Source of the DNA: NCEH01 sp043195095
GTDB taxonomy: Bacteria > Pseudomonadota > Alphaproteobacteria > Rhizobiales > Xanthobacteraceae
Direction: 5' to 3' (one strand)
DNA: 64,000 nucleotides
Assembly (NCBI RefSeq): GCF_043195095.1
Contig: NZ_JBAFWN010000014.1
Shown here: one piece after another, positions 34,397-44,236 of the stretch
How the letters are laid out: every line of letters begins with the position of its first letter
How positions within the stretch are numbered: position 1 is the first letter of the stretch
The notes under the pieces: generated by a model
Seen by the model: only the letters and a program-made list of their open reading frames with translations
What the model was told of the DNA's origin: nothing
Databases searched by the model: none
Position numbers and translations under genes: made by a program

Positions 34397-34851
34397 GTGC
34401 GTCGACCCAAGAGACCAAGAATGCGGGGCGCGAGCAGCCAGCGCTGATCTCCGCTTTCCCCCACCTCCTCACCATCACCACCCGCTGGGCGGACATGGAC
34501 GTCTATGGCCACGTGAACAACGTGGTTTTCTATTCCTATTTCGACACGCTGGTGAACGAGTATCTGATCGCCAAGGGCGCGCTGGATTTCGAGAAGAGCC
34601 CGGTGATCGGCCTGGTGGTGGAAACCCGCTGCGCCTATTTCGCCAGCCTGTCGTATCCCGCTGTGGTGCAGGCGGGCCTGCGCGTGGCGAGGCTCGGCAC
34701 CAGCTCGGTGCGCTATGAGATCGGCCTGTTCCAGGGCAGCGACCAGGCGGCGGCGCAGGGGCATTTCGTGCACGTCTATGTGGACCGCGTCACCCGCCGG
34801 CCGGTGCCTTTGCCGGAGGCGCTGAAGGCGGCCCTGCTGCCGCTCGCCTGA
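34393..34851 (+). CDS. 4HBT-type acyl-CoA thioesterase
   Basis: The 152-residue hot-dog-fold protein has TRWADMDVYGHVNNVVFYSYFD, the catalytic-Asp motif of the YbgC/4-hydroxybenzoyl-CoA thioesterase group, followed by ETRCAYFASLSYPAVV. It hydrolyses an acyl-CoA, of unknown chain type. The ATG overlaps the stop of the alcohol dehydrogenase gene. The pairing suggests a shared catabolic step, which is inference. Confidence 0.92.
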   Translation: MSASTQETKNAGREQPALISAFPHLLTITTRWADMDVYGHVNNVVFYSYFDTLVNEYLIAKGALDFEKSPVIGLVVETRCAYFASLSYPAVVQAGLRVARLGTSSVRYEIGLFQGSDQAAAQGHFVHVYVDRVTRRPVPLPEALKAALLPLA

Positions 34852-34925
34852 GAAACGCAAGGGGGATGACCGTTCGTGGTCGGCGACGCGCGCCTCTCCA
34901 AGCTTCTGCCCCCTCCCCCGCCCTT

Positions 34926-35048
34926 CCCCCTCCCCAACCCTCCCCCGCACGCGGGAGAGGGAGTTTCTATCGCTCCGACTCGCAATCCTCCTCCCCGCAA
35001 TCCTCAATCGCCCCCTCTCCCGCATGCGGGGGAGGGTTGGGGAGGGGG
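34926..35048. repeat. Intergenic inverted-repeat element, related to that in dnaE2
   Basis: Arms at 34926-34963 and 35011-35048 (CCCCCTCTCCCGCATGCGGG onward) are near-perfect inverted copies around a 47-bp centre. They lie between the convergent thioesterase and mutT genes. Each arm holds its own short hairpin. The remaining gap (34852-35117) holds nothing else I recognise. Confidence 0.88.
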
Positions 35049-35117
35049 CGGAGCTTGGGAAAGCCGCGAGGGGGCTGGGCTGCGGGAAGCTGAGAGGCGG
35101 GGCCCGCAAAGCTCTCC

Positions 35118-35518
35118 CTACGGCCCCAGCAGGTCGATCAGCGCCGGGATCAGCGGCGCGTCGGCGGGGGGCATGGGCAGGTCGCGCAGCTTCGCCGGGC
35201 GTAGCCATTTCAGCCCGGAATGCTCGCGCGCCACGATCTGGCCCTCCCAGCGGCGACAGATCCACAGCGGCATCAGCAGATGGAAGGTCTCATAGCCATA
35301 GCTGGCGAAGGTGAGGGGGGCGAGGCACGCCTCCTTCACACTGATGCCGAGTTCCTCGTCCAGTTCGCGGATGAGGGTTTCCTCCGGCCGCTCGCCCGCC
35401 TCCACCTTGCCCCCGGGAAACTCCCAGAGGCCGGCGAGCTGCTTGCCTTCCGGGCGCTGGGCCACCAGCACCCGGCCGTCCGCGTCCACCAGCGCGCAGG
35501 CGGCGACGAGGACGATCT

Positions 35519-35522
<4 letters not shown>
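35118..35522 (-). CDS. mutT: 8-oxo-dGTP diphosphatase MutT
   Basis: The 134-residue Nudix hydrolase has the exact box GKVEAGERPEETLIRELDEE followed by LGI (GX5EX7REUXEEXGU). The N-terminus MKIVLVAACALVDADGRVLVAQRPEGK and WEFPGGK match MutT, which removes oxidised dGTP from the nucleotide pool. The ATG overlaps the argJ stop, so it is the second gene of an argJ-mutT operon, common in Rhizobiales. Confidence 0.93.
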
Positions 35523-36766
<1,244 letters not shown>

Positions 36767-36967
36767 GGCCTTTGGTGAATGGCGCGCGAGATGTGCCGCA
36801 GGCCGCGCCCGCAGGCAAGCGCTTCGCACGCAGAGCGGCCCTTCGCGGCCGTATTCCACCCACCATTTCCCGCCCCCGCCTGTGCCGGCCCGCGCGCACC
36901 GGCCTTGCCTCGCTGTGCCACCCATGCCACGGTCGGCACCCTCTCGCACTGCTTTCCCTCAGGGGCC

Positions 36968-37918
36968 ATGCCACTGCTTTCCCTTACGGATCTCGACCCG
37001 CCCGAACTTGGACCCTGGCCGGCGCTCGGCTATCAGGGCAGCCCGCTCGACCGCGCCGCCCATCTGCGCGGTTCGGTCGAAGACCTCGCCAGGCGGGAGG
37101 ATGCCCGCTTCTATCTCCTCGGCGGCGAATGGGTGGTGCTCCATCCCGGCGAACCGCAGCGCGACCCGCTGTTCGGCGCTGAAGAGGCCGCCGCCCTCGG
37201 CAACGGCAAGACCATCTTCCTCGGCCTCGCCGACGGCGCCCCGCGCTTCGCCACCCGGTTCGACCCGGCGGAGAAGGAGCGCCTGGAAGCGCGCGGCCTG
37301 CTGGTGCCGGATCTGCGCTCAACCGCCGTGCAGGGGCTGGTCTCCACCGATCATCTGGCGGCGCTCGCCTGCGGCAAGGCCATGCTCGCCTGGCACGGCC
37401 GGCATCGCTTCTGCGCCAATTGCGGCACCCGCACCCGTGCCATCGAAGGCGGCTGGCGGCGCGATTGCCCGAGCTGCGGCGCCCAGCATTTTCCCCGCAC
37501 CGATCCCGTGGTCATCATGCTGACCTATCGCGGCGATCAGTGCCTGATGGGCCGCGCGCCGCATTTCGCGCCGGAAATGTGGTCCTGCCTCGCCGGCTTC
37601 GTGGAGCCCGGCGAGACCATCGAGGAAGCGGTGCGGCGCGAGACGCTGGAGGAAACCGGCATCACCACCGGCGCGGTGCGCTATCGCTGGTCCCAGCCCT
37701 GGCCCTATCCCATGTCGCTGATGTTCGGCTGCATGGCCGAGGCGACCTCTGAAACCATCACGATGGACCCGAACGAGCTGGCGGGAGCCCGCTGGTTTTC
37801 CCGCGCCGAAACCGCGAAAATGCTGGTCCGCGCGCACCCCGAAGGGCTGTTCGTTCCGCCGGCGAACGCCATCGCCCATCATCTGATCCGCGCCTTCGTC
37901 GAGGGCGCCACCGTCTGA
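36968..37918 (+). CDS. nudC: NADH pyrophosphatase NudC
   Basis: The 316-residue protein carries the zinc ribbon CANCGTRTRAIEGG...CPSCG, the Nudix box GFVEPGETIEEAVRRETLEE (with TGI), and the NADH-specific SQPWPYPMSLMFG downstream. It cleaves NAD(H) to NMN(H) and AMP; E. coli NudC also removes NAD caps from RNA. The start at 36968 follows AGGGGCC. The permease gene follows after 10 bp. Confidence 0.95.
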   Translation: MPLLSLTDLDPPELGPWPALGYQGSPLDRAAHLRGSVEDLARREDARFYLLGGEWVVLHPGEPQRDPLFGAEEAAALGNGKTIFLGLADGAPRFATRFDPAEKERLEARGLLVPDLRSTAVQGLVSTDHLAALACGKAMLAWHGRHRFCANCGTRTRAIEGGWRRDCPSCGAQHFPRTDPVVIMLTYRGDQCLMGRAPHFAPEMWSCLAGFVEPGETIEEAVRRETLEETGITTGAVRYRWSQPWPYPMSLMFGCMAEATSETITMDPNELAGARWFSRAETAKMLVRAHPEGLFVPPANAIAHHLIRAFVEGATV

Positions 37919-37928
37919 AAGAGCGCCC

Positions 37929-39803
37929 GTGCCGGATCAACAGCCCCGCTCCGGACCCGAGACCCAGGCACGGCCGCAGGGCGATACCGCGAAGCCCGCG
38001 CACCACCGTTCCGCCCGCACGCACTGGCGCGCCACCCTGCGCGCGGCGCTGCGGCCGGTGCGCAAGCTGATCGCCCCGGAGCGCGGCACCGCACCGCGCC
38101 CGGTGCGCCGGCCCTCCACCCTGGTCTATGGGCTGGAGGACAAGGTTCCGCTCTCCGCCCTCATTCCCCTGTCCACCCAGCACGCCATGCTGGCGCTGAC
38201 CTTCCTGATCTATCCCATCGTCGCCGCCACCGAGGCGCGGCTGCCGGAGGCCCAGGTCGAGGCCATGCTGAGCGCCTGCGCCATGTGCATCGGGCTCACC
38301 ACCATCATCCAATGCGCGCGCACGCGCTTCGGCAGCGGCTATCTGGGCATCCATATTCCCGCCGCCGGCGCCATTCCGCTGGCGGTGCAGGCGCTCACCA
38401 TCGGCGGGCTGGGGTTGATGGCGGCCACCACGATCCTGGTGGGGGTCTGCCAGCTCTTCATGGCGCGGCTGGTTCGCCCGCTGCGCGTGCTGCTGCCGCC
38501 CGAGGTGTGCGGCGTCGCCGTGACCATGCTCGGCGTCTCGCTCGCCAGCCCCGCCCTGCGGCGCGGGCTCGGGCTCGACAGCGGCGGCACGGATGTGCAC
38601 CTCGGGCCGCTCGCCGTCTCCATGGTGACGCTGGCGCTGATCGTGAGCGTCACGGTGTTCGCGCCGCGCCGCTTCAAATTGTTCGCGGTGCTGGTGGGCG
38701 CCTCCAGCGGCTGGGCGCTGGCCGCCTTCAGCGGCGTCGATCCCACCGACATGGGCGCGGCCCTCGCGAAGGCGGACTTCGTCGCTCTGCCCCACCTCCA
38801 ATTGCCCTCCCTGGCGCTGGAGCCGCGCCTGTTCCCCCTGGTGGCGCTGCTGGTGATGATGGGGCTGGTGGATGTGCTCGGCGTCACCGTCTCGCTGGAA
38901 AAGATGAACGATGCCGAATGGCGCCGCGCCGACATGCAGGCGGCGGGGCGCGCGGTGACCGCCTGCGGCATCGGCAATATCCTCAACGGCATGACCTCGG
39001 GCTTCCAGTCCGGCCTGTCGTCCTCGGCCGTGGGCCTCGCCTTCGCCACCGGGGCGACCGCGCGCAGCATCGGCATCCTCGCCGGCGGCGTGATCTTCGC
39101 CACCGCCTTCTTCCCCAAGGCGATCATGGCGCTAACGCTCATTCCCTCGCCGGTGATCGGCGGCATCCTGCTCTACACCTCGGCCTATCTGCTGGTGGCG
39201 GGCATGGATCTCATCCTCTCCCGCCGGCTCAGTGAGCGGCGGGTGTTCCTGGTGGGGCTCTCGGTGCTGGCGGGGCTCTCGGTGGCGCTGCTGCCGCTGA
39301 AGGGACAATTGCCGTTCTGGATCCAGCCTTTGTTCTCCACCCCGCTCACCGTGGCGGCGTGCAGCGCCATCGCGCTGAACCTGCTGTTCCGGATCGGCAT
39401 CTCCAAGGAAAGCTCATTCCTCGTGCCGGAGGGCGCCAACGCCTTCCTCACCGCCCGGGACTTCCTGGAGCGTCAGGGCGATCTGTGGGGCGCCCGGCGC
39501 GACGTGATCGCCGCCGCCATCCCGGTCGCCGCGCAGGCGCTGGAGGTGCTGGTGGACACGGGCATCGCCGAGGGGCCGGTGGAATTGCGCGCCCGCTTCG
39601 ACGAGACCCATCTCGACGTGTTCGTGCTCTATGACGGCGAGGTGCTAGAGGTGCCCAAGGAACGCCCCTCCCCCGAGGCGCTCTTGGGCGATGCCAAGGA
39701 AGTCGCCGGCTTCGCCGCCTATCTGCTGGTGAAGCTGGGCGACCACGTCACTTTCGGACGCGCCGCCGGACGCGCGCGCATCACCCTGCGCTTCGATCAT
39801 TAG
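37929..39803 (+). CDS. NCS2/SLC23 nucleobase permease with a GHKL-like C-terminal tail
   Basis: The 624-residue protein has about 60 hydrophilic N-terminal residues, then a 12-14-helix core of the uracil/xanthine permease family. LVYGLEDKVPLSALIPLSTQHAML is the family opening; GMTSGFQSGLSSSAVGLA and FLPKAI-like FFPKAIMALTLIP follow. From about residue 507 a soluble tail of 118 residues reads ALEVLVDTG, LDVFVLYDGEVLEVP and ITLRFDH, a spacing like the N- and G1-boxes of HATPase/GHKL domains, but degenerate. The transported base is unknown. GTG or another upstream start cannot be excluded; the ATG at 37929 is 10 bp after nudC. Confidence 0.85.
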   Translation: MPDQQPRSGPETQARPQGDTAKPAHHRSARTHWRATLRAALRPVRKLIAPERGTAPRPVRRPSTLVYGLEDKVPLSALIPLSTQHAMLALTFLIYPIVAATEARLPEAQVEAMLSACAMCIGLTTIIQCARTRFGSGYLGIHIPAAGAIPLAVQALTIGGLGLMAATTILVGVCQLFMARLVRPLRVLLPPEVCGVAVTMLGVSLASPALRRGLGLDSGGTDVHLGPLAVSMVTLALIVSVTVFAPRRFKLFAVLVGASSGWALAAFSGVDPTDMGAALAKADFVALPHLQLPSLALEPRLFPLVALLVMMGLVDVLGVTVSLEKMNDAEWRRADMQAAGRAVTACGIGNILNGMTSGFQSGLSSSAVGLAFATGATARSIGILAGGVIFATAFFPKAIMALTLIPSPVIGGILLYTSAYLLVAGMDLILSRRLSERRVFLVGLSVLAGLSVALLPLKGQLPFWIQPLFSTPLTVAACSAIALNLLFRIGISKESSFLVPEGANAFLTARDFLERQGDLWGARRDVIAAAIPVAAQALEVLVDTGIAEGPVELRARFDETHLDVFVLYDGEVLEVPKERPSPEALLGDAKEVAGFAAYLLVKLGDHVTFGRAAGRARITLRFDH

Positions 39804-39917
39804 GAGCGCGGACGGCGTTCCGAGAAGATTCGCGGAGCTTGCGCGGAACGCGCGGTTTCTTCGCCCAAAAGAGCGCGGAACAGCGCTTCTCCGCGCGCTT
39901 CGTCTTCCCCGCGCCGA

Positions 39918-39933
39918 TGTTTCACGTGAAACA
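39918..39933. promoter_or_regulatory. parS: parS-type centromere site (ParB binding)
   Basis: TGTTTCACGTGAAACA is identical to the consensus chromosomal parS palindrome bound by ParB/Spo0J. It lies in the gap between the convergent permease and pheA genes, where chromosomal parS sites are tolerated. The palindrome extends by one more base pair on each side. Confidence 0.88.
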
Positions 39934-39950
39934 TCTTGCGCGGCCGGGCC

Positions 39951-40802
39951 CTAGTCGCCGCGCACGATGGTGCGGCGGAAAGGATGCGCGGGATAGACGC
40001 CGAGGATGCGCAACTCCCTGGAAAAGAAAGCCAATTCCTCCAGCGCCCGCTTCACCGCCAGATCGTCCGGATGGCCTTCCACCTCGGCATAGAACTGGGT
40101 GGCGGTGAACTCCCCGTTCATCTGGTAGGATTCGAGCTTGGTCATATTGACCCCATTGGTCGCAAACCCGCCCATGGCCTTGTAAAGCGCCGCCGGCACA
40201 TTGCGCACCCGGAACACGAACGAGGTCATGACCGGGCCATTGTCCGCCCCCGCCCATTCGCCCTCGCGCGCCAGAATGACGAAACGCGTGGTGTTGTGGC
40301 TCTCGTCCTCGATGTTCTCGGCCAGGATTTCCAGCCCATAGAGGTCCGCCGCGAGACGCGAGGCGATGGCGGCGCGGGTGACGTCTCCCGCCTCAGCGAT
40401 CTCGCGCGCGGAGCCGGCGGTATCGGCACCGATCACCGCCGTCAGGCCCAGCGTGCGCAAGGCCTTGCGGCATTGGCCGAGTGCCATCACATGGCTCTGC
40501 GCGGTCTTCAGCGTGGCGAGGCTCGCGCCCTTCACGGCCATCAATTGATGGGAGAGCGGCAGGAAGAATTCGCCGATGATCTTCAGGCTGGCGCGCGGCA
40601 GCAGGTGGTGGATGTCGGCCACCCGGCCGGCGACCGTATTCTCGATCGGGATCATGGCGAGATCGGCCGTGCCGCCTTCCACCGCCGCGAACGCATCCTC
40701 GAAGGTGTGGCAGGGCACCACCTCGTATTCGGGATAGGTCTCGCGGCAGGCGATGTGGGAATTGGCGCCCGGCTCCCCCTGGAAAACGATGCGACGGCTC
40801 AT
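39951..40802 (-). CDS. pheA: Prephenate dehydratase
   Basis: The 283-residue enzyme makes phenylpyruvate from prephenate for phenylalanine synthesis. The catalytic domain has IVFQGEPGANSHIA, IPIENTVAGRVAD, and SHNTTRFVIL with the catalytic Thr. The C-terminal ACT domain reads VPAALYKAMGGFATNGVNMTKLESY and should give feedback inhibition by phenylalanine. There is no chorismate-mutase domain. It begins 38 bp after kdsB in the same direction, so an operon is probable. Confidence 0.96.
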   Translation of the reverse strand: MSRRIVFQGEPGANSHIACRETYPEYEVVPCHTFEDAFAAVEGGTADLAMIPIENTVAGRVADIHHLLPRASLKIIGEFFLPLSHQLMAVKGASLATLKTAQSHVMALGQCRKALRTLGLTAVIGADTAGSAREIAEAGDVTRAAIASRLAADLYGLEILAENIEDESHNTTRFVILAREGEWAGADNGPVMTSFVFRVRNVPAALYKAMGGFATNGVNMTKLESYQMNGEFTATQFYAEVEGHPDDLAVKRALEELAFFSRELRILGVYPAHPFRRTIVRGD

Positions 40803-40840
40803 GCCCGAACTCTCATGCCAGGGTCCTCATGCCAATATCC

Positions 40841-41602
40841 TCACGCCTGATCTCCCGATGCACGCTCGGCGGCGAGCAGCGCCCGCGCCCGCTCCAGGTG
40901 CGCAGGTGTATCCACGCCCAGCGGCACCGCGTCCACCACCGCGACGTCGATGCGCATGCCGGCCTCGATGGCGCGCAATTGCTCCAGCTTCTCGCGCTGC
41001 TCCAGCGGCGAGGGCGCCAGCGCCACGAACCGCGCCAGCGCCGCGCGGCGATAGGCATAGAGGCCAATGTGATGATAGAGCGGCCCTTCGCCAAAAGGCG
41101 CGGTGGCGCGGGTGAAATAGAGCGCCCGCAACAGGCCGGGGGCGATCGGCGAGCCGACCACCTTCACCACGTTCGGATCGGTGCGCTCCTCCTCCTCCAG
41201 GATCTGCGCGGCCAGGGTCGCGATATCCACGGCGGGATCGGACAGCGGCGCGAGGGCGCGGGCGATGGTGGCGGGGGCGATGGTGGGCAGGTCGCCCTGA
41301 ACATTGACCACGAACTGGACCTCGCCCTGCGGGTCGATCTGCAGGAGCGCCTCGTGGATGCGATCGGAGCCCGAGGGATGGTCGGCGCGGGTCATCACTG
41401 CTTCGAGTCCGGCGTCGCGCACCACGCCGGCGATCTCCGGGGCGTCGGTTGCGACCGCGACGCGGCCGATATTGGCTGCGACTGCTCGCCGCGCCACTTC
41501 CACGATCATGGGGCGGCCGCCCACATCGGCCAGCGGCTTGCCCGGAAGGCGGGTGGCGGCCATCCGGGCAGGGATCAATACCAGAACTTCCCTTGGGTTC
41601 AT
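40841..41602 (-). CDS. kdsB: 3-deoxy-manno-octulosonate cytidylyltransferase
   Basis: KdsB activates KDO as CMP-KDO for lipopolysaccharide inner core synthesis. The 253-residue form starting MNPREVLVLIPARMAATRLPGKPLADVGG fits the family, and RADHPSGSDRIHEAL, NVQGDLPTIA and VKVVGSPIA follow. In-frame ATGs upstream (41656, 41905) would add sequence that reads as promoter region; the internal start matches homologues. The gene precedes pheA and diverges from the cytochrome gene. Confidence 0.95.
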   Translation of the reverse strand: MNPREVLVLIPARMAATRLPGKPLADVGGRPMIVEVARRAVAANIGRVAVATDAPEIAGVVRDAGLEAVMTRADHPSGSDRIHEALLQIDPQGEVQFVVNVQGDLPTIAPATIARALAPLSDPAVDIATLAAQILEEEERTDPNVVKVVGSPIAPGLLRALYFTRATAPFGEGPLYHHIGLYAYRRAALARFVALAPSPLEQREKLEQLRAIEAGMRIDVAVVDAVPLGVDTPAHLERARALLAAERASGDQA

Positions 41603-41792
41603 GATCGTGGCCACCTTGAGGCGAGAATGCGCCGGCACCAGCGCGAAACGTGGCATTGGGGCGCGCCTTATACGGGTTGCACGGCGCCAATCAAAGTGAT
41701 TAGTGTCCGACCGGCTACGCCTTAATTGAGGCGACGGCCCAAGTTTTTGCCGGTCGACCGCGAATTTAGGGGCTCCGAGGAGCGAAGCGCCG

Positions 41793-42503
41793 ATGGATAG
41801 TTTCGAATTGAACAAAATCGCGGGGGCGCTGCTGGGCACCCTCACGCTGACGATCGGCCTCGGCATCGTTTCGGAAATTCTCTTCGCGCCAGAAGCGCCC
41901 GCCAAGCCGGGTTATGAAATCGCCGTGCCGGAAGGCCCGGCCGGCGGCAATGTGACGGAAGCCAAGGCGCCCGTGATCCCGATCGAGCAGCTGTTCGCCA
42001 CCGCCTCGATCGAGAAGGGCGCCAACGTCGCCAAGCGCTGCGCCTCTTGCCATAATTTCGCGGAAGGCGCCGGCGCCAAGGTGGGTCCGGATCTCTACGG
42101 CGTGGTGGATCGCAAGAAGGCGAGCGTCCCCGGCTTCGCCTATTCGGCGGCCATGCAGGCCAAGGGTGGCGAGTGGACCCCACAGGACCTGAACGAGTTC
42201 CTGACCAACCCCAAGGCCTACGTGCCCGGAACGGCCATGGCCTTCGCCGGTATTCCGAAGGAAACCGAGCGCGCGGACCTGATCGCCTATCTGAACTCGC
42301 TCTCCCATTCGCCCAAGCCCCTGCCCACGGCCGCCGCCGCCCCTGCAGATGCCAAGCCGGCGGACGCGAAGCCGGCCGAGGCGGCGCCTGCTCCTGCGGA
42401 TGCTGCCAAGCCCGCCCCCGCCGCGCCTGCTCCCTCCGCGCCTGCTCCTGCCGAGGCCGCTCCTTCCGCACCCGCCCCTGCGGAGACGAAGCCCGCGCAG
42501 TGA
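41793..42503 (+). CDS. Membrane-anchored cytochrome c (CycM type)
   Basis: The 236-residue protein has an uncleaved N-terminal anchor (LNKIAGALLGTLTLTIGLGIV), a class I cytochrome c domain with KRCASCHNF (Cys83, Cys86, His87) and the distal Met in VPGTAMAFAGIP. An Ala/Pro/Lys-rich tail of about 70 residues contains repeated PAPA/PADAK units. It matches the CycM/cyt c552 proteins that pass electrons from the bc1 complex to terminal oxidases in rhizobia. It diverges from kdsB, a conserved neighbourhood. Confidence 0.92.
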   Translation: MDSFELNKIAGALLGTLTLTIGLGIVSEILFAPEAPAKPGYEIAVPEGPAGGNVTEAKAPVIPIEQLFATASIEKGANVAKRCASCHNFAEGAGAKVGPDLYGVVDRKKASVPGFAYSAAMQAKGGEWTPQDLNEFLTNPKAYVPGTAMAFAGIPKETERADLIAYLNSLSHSPKPLPTAAAAPADAKPADAKPAEAAPAPADAAKPAPAAPAPSAPAPAEAAPSAPAPAETKPAQ

Positions 42504-42582
42504 CGCGGGTGCCCCCGGCTGCGCCGTGCACCGCGCGACGCAGCGAAGGCTCTCGCCCAGGAGACGCCACCGCAGCGCATTG

Positions 42583-42622
42583 AAACGAAAAAAGCCGCCC
42601 ATCCGGGCGGCTTTTTTCGTTT
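42583..42622. terminator. Perfect bidirectional terminator between the cytochrome gene and the T6SS operon
   Basis: AAACGAAAAAAGCCGCCC, loop ATCC, then its exact complement make an 18-bp stem with A- and T-rich outer ends. It can stop transcription from both sides: cycM from the left and the T6SS operon ending at 42628 from the right. Confidence 0.95.
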
Positions 42623-42627
42623 TGCCC

Positions 42628-44190
42628 TCAGATCGCCCCCATCTGGCGCCACATGGGCAGGCGATTCTCGAAGCACCATTGCACGCTTTCGGCGACGACG
42701 GCCCGGGCCTCGTCGGGGTTTTCGATGCGCTTGCCGTCACGCATCAGCGGCACCGCGTCCGCCGCCATGCAGGCTTCCACATGGGCCAGCACCGCCGGCA
42801 GGTCCGCCGGCACGCCACGCGCCAGGCCGTCATAGACCAAGGCCTCCATGGTGGTGAGGGTGAGGCCGGAACCCGTGAGCGGAGCCGCCACCACCGCCGT
42901 TTTGGCCCGCTTCTCGGCGACCTCGCGCACCGCCGCGCGATTCAATTCCAGGCTCGCGGCTCGGGCGCCTGCCGAAAGGCCGAACGGCACCGGCAGCGCC
43001 TGCGCCGTGCCGATGAGGATTCCCGCCAGTTCCACCAGGGAAGGACTGCCCGCCTGCCCCCGCAGGTCCGGCAGGTCCACCAGTTCGCCCAAGGTGTGCG
43101 GCCGCGCCGCCAGCGCCTCGAAGACGGGGCGATAGAAGCGCGCCTCCAGTTGCGCCTTGCCGGCCGGAACGTCGAGCGCGGTCTTGGTGTCGGCGAGCGG
43201 CACGCTGAGCGCGAGCCCGAAATCCCGCAGCCGCGCGTCGCGCAGCACGTCCGGCATGCGGCGGGCGCCGCGCACGAAGATGTCGCGGCGGAACGGCCGG
43301 TTCACCAGATAATCCTTCACGCTCTCCCGCAGCGGCCCGGCGGGCACGGTGGCGAGAATGTCCCGCTGGGCGGGATTGAACACGAGGTCGGGGAAATTCT
43401 CGGTCAGGGTGGCCGAGCCGACATAGGTCAGCTTGGCCTCGCCCAGTAGGCGCGCGGTATCCATGTGGTAGAGCGGCTGCCAATTGGCGTTGAGATATTC
43501 ATGGGCGAGATAGACCGCCTTCTCGTCGCCCGCATGCTTGGCGGAACCGGCGCGCAGCTGCTCGAACAAGGTGGGCGAACCAAGCACGCCGGACCCGGCC
43601 TTCTGCAAGGTCTCCGCGAAATCCAAAGCCCGCAGCACCTGCACATCGCTGCGTTCGTGGCTCAGCGCCGCATGCTCCAGCATCAGCCGCTGGAGCGGCA
43701 GAATGGCGGTCCAGCCGGGCATGGCATTATAGCTGAGCGAGACGATGCCGCCCGGCTTGACCCGCCGGGCCAGGAACGCGGTGATGGCGGCGCGGTGTTC
43801 GGCGCTCACCCAAGACCACACCCCGTGCAGCGTCACCATGTCGAACGCCGGCAGGTCGGCCTTCTCAGAATCGAGCATTTCCTCGAAGCTGAGCTCGAGG
43901 AATTCCACATTCTCAAGCCCCGCCGCCCGCGCGACGCCGGAGGCCCGGGCGATATGGGCCGGGTTGAAATCCACCGCCACCACGCGCGCCGACGGGTTGG
44001 ACGCGGCAACCACATTGGCCGTCACCCCCTGCCCGCAGCCCAATTCGCAATAATCGAACGTGTCGCCGAGCTGGGGCGGTTCGATGCCGTTGATCAGGCA
44101 CGCGAGGATCAGATGGCCCGGCGCCTGTTCCACATACATGCCGGGAAGATATTCAATGTCGCTGACATAGCCGGAAGCCCAGGAGGTCAT
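42628..44190 (-). CDS. Class I methyltransferase with regulatory domain, last gene of the T6SS operon
   Basis: The 520-residue protein opens YVSDIEYLPGMYVEQAPGHL, then shows the SAM-binding motif FDYCELGCGQGVTANVVAA and the acidic VVAVDFNPAHI, followed by FDMVTLHGVWSWV. The central part carries the PF10119-type methyltransferase regulatory domain (PAQRDILATVPAGPLRESVKDYL, FRRDIFVRG). It lies 46 bp past tssG in the same direction and the operon terminator follows it. That makes it a likely operon member, perhaps modifying a secretion component or effector; no substrate is known. The start at 44190 lacks a strong ribosome site. Confidence 0.82.
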   Translation of the reverse strand: MTSWASGYVSDIEYLPGMYVEQAPGHLILACLINGIEPPQLGDTFDYCELGCGQGVTANVVAASNPSARVVAVDFNPAHIARASGVARAAGLENVEFLELSFEEMLDSEKADLPAFDMVTLHGVWSWVSAEHRAAITAFLARRVKPGGIVSLSYNAMPGWTAILPLQRLMLEHAALSHERSDVQVLRALDFAETLQKAGSGVLGSPTLFEQLRAGSAKHAGDEKAVYLAHEYLNANWQPLYHMDTARLLGEAKLTYVGSATLTENFPDLVFNPAQRDILATVPAGPLRESVKDYLVNRPFRRDIFVRGARRMPDVLRDARLRDFGLALSVPLADTKTALDVPAGKAQLEARFYRPVFEALAARPHTLGELVDLPDLRGQAGSPSLVELAGILIGTAQALPVPFGLSAGARAASLELNRAAVREVAEKRAKTAVVAAPLTGSGLTLTTMEALVYDGLARGVPADLPAVLAHVEACMAADAVPLMRDGKRIENPDEARAVVAESVQWCFENRLPMWRQMGAI

Positions 44191-44236
44191 GAGGTGCACG
44201 CTTCGATGGGGAGGAGAAGGAGCGAACCGGCGCGAA

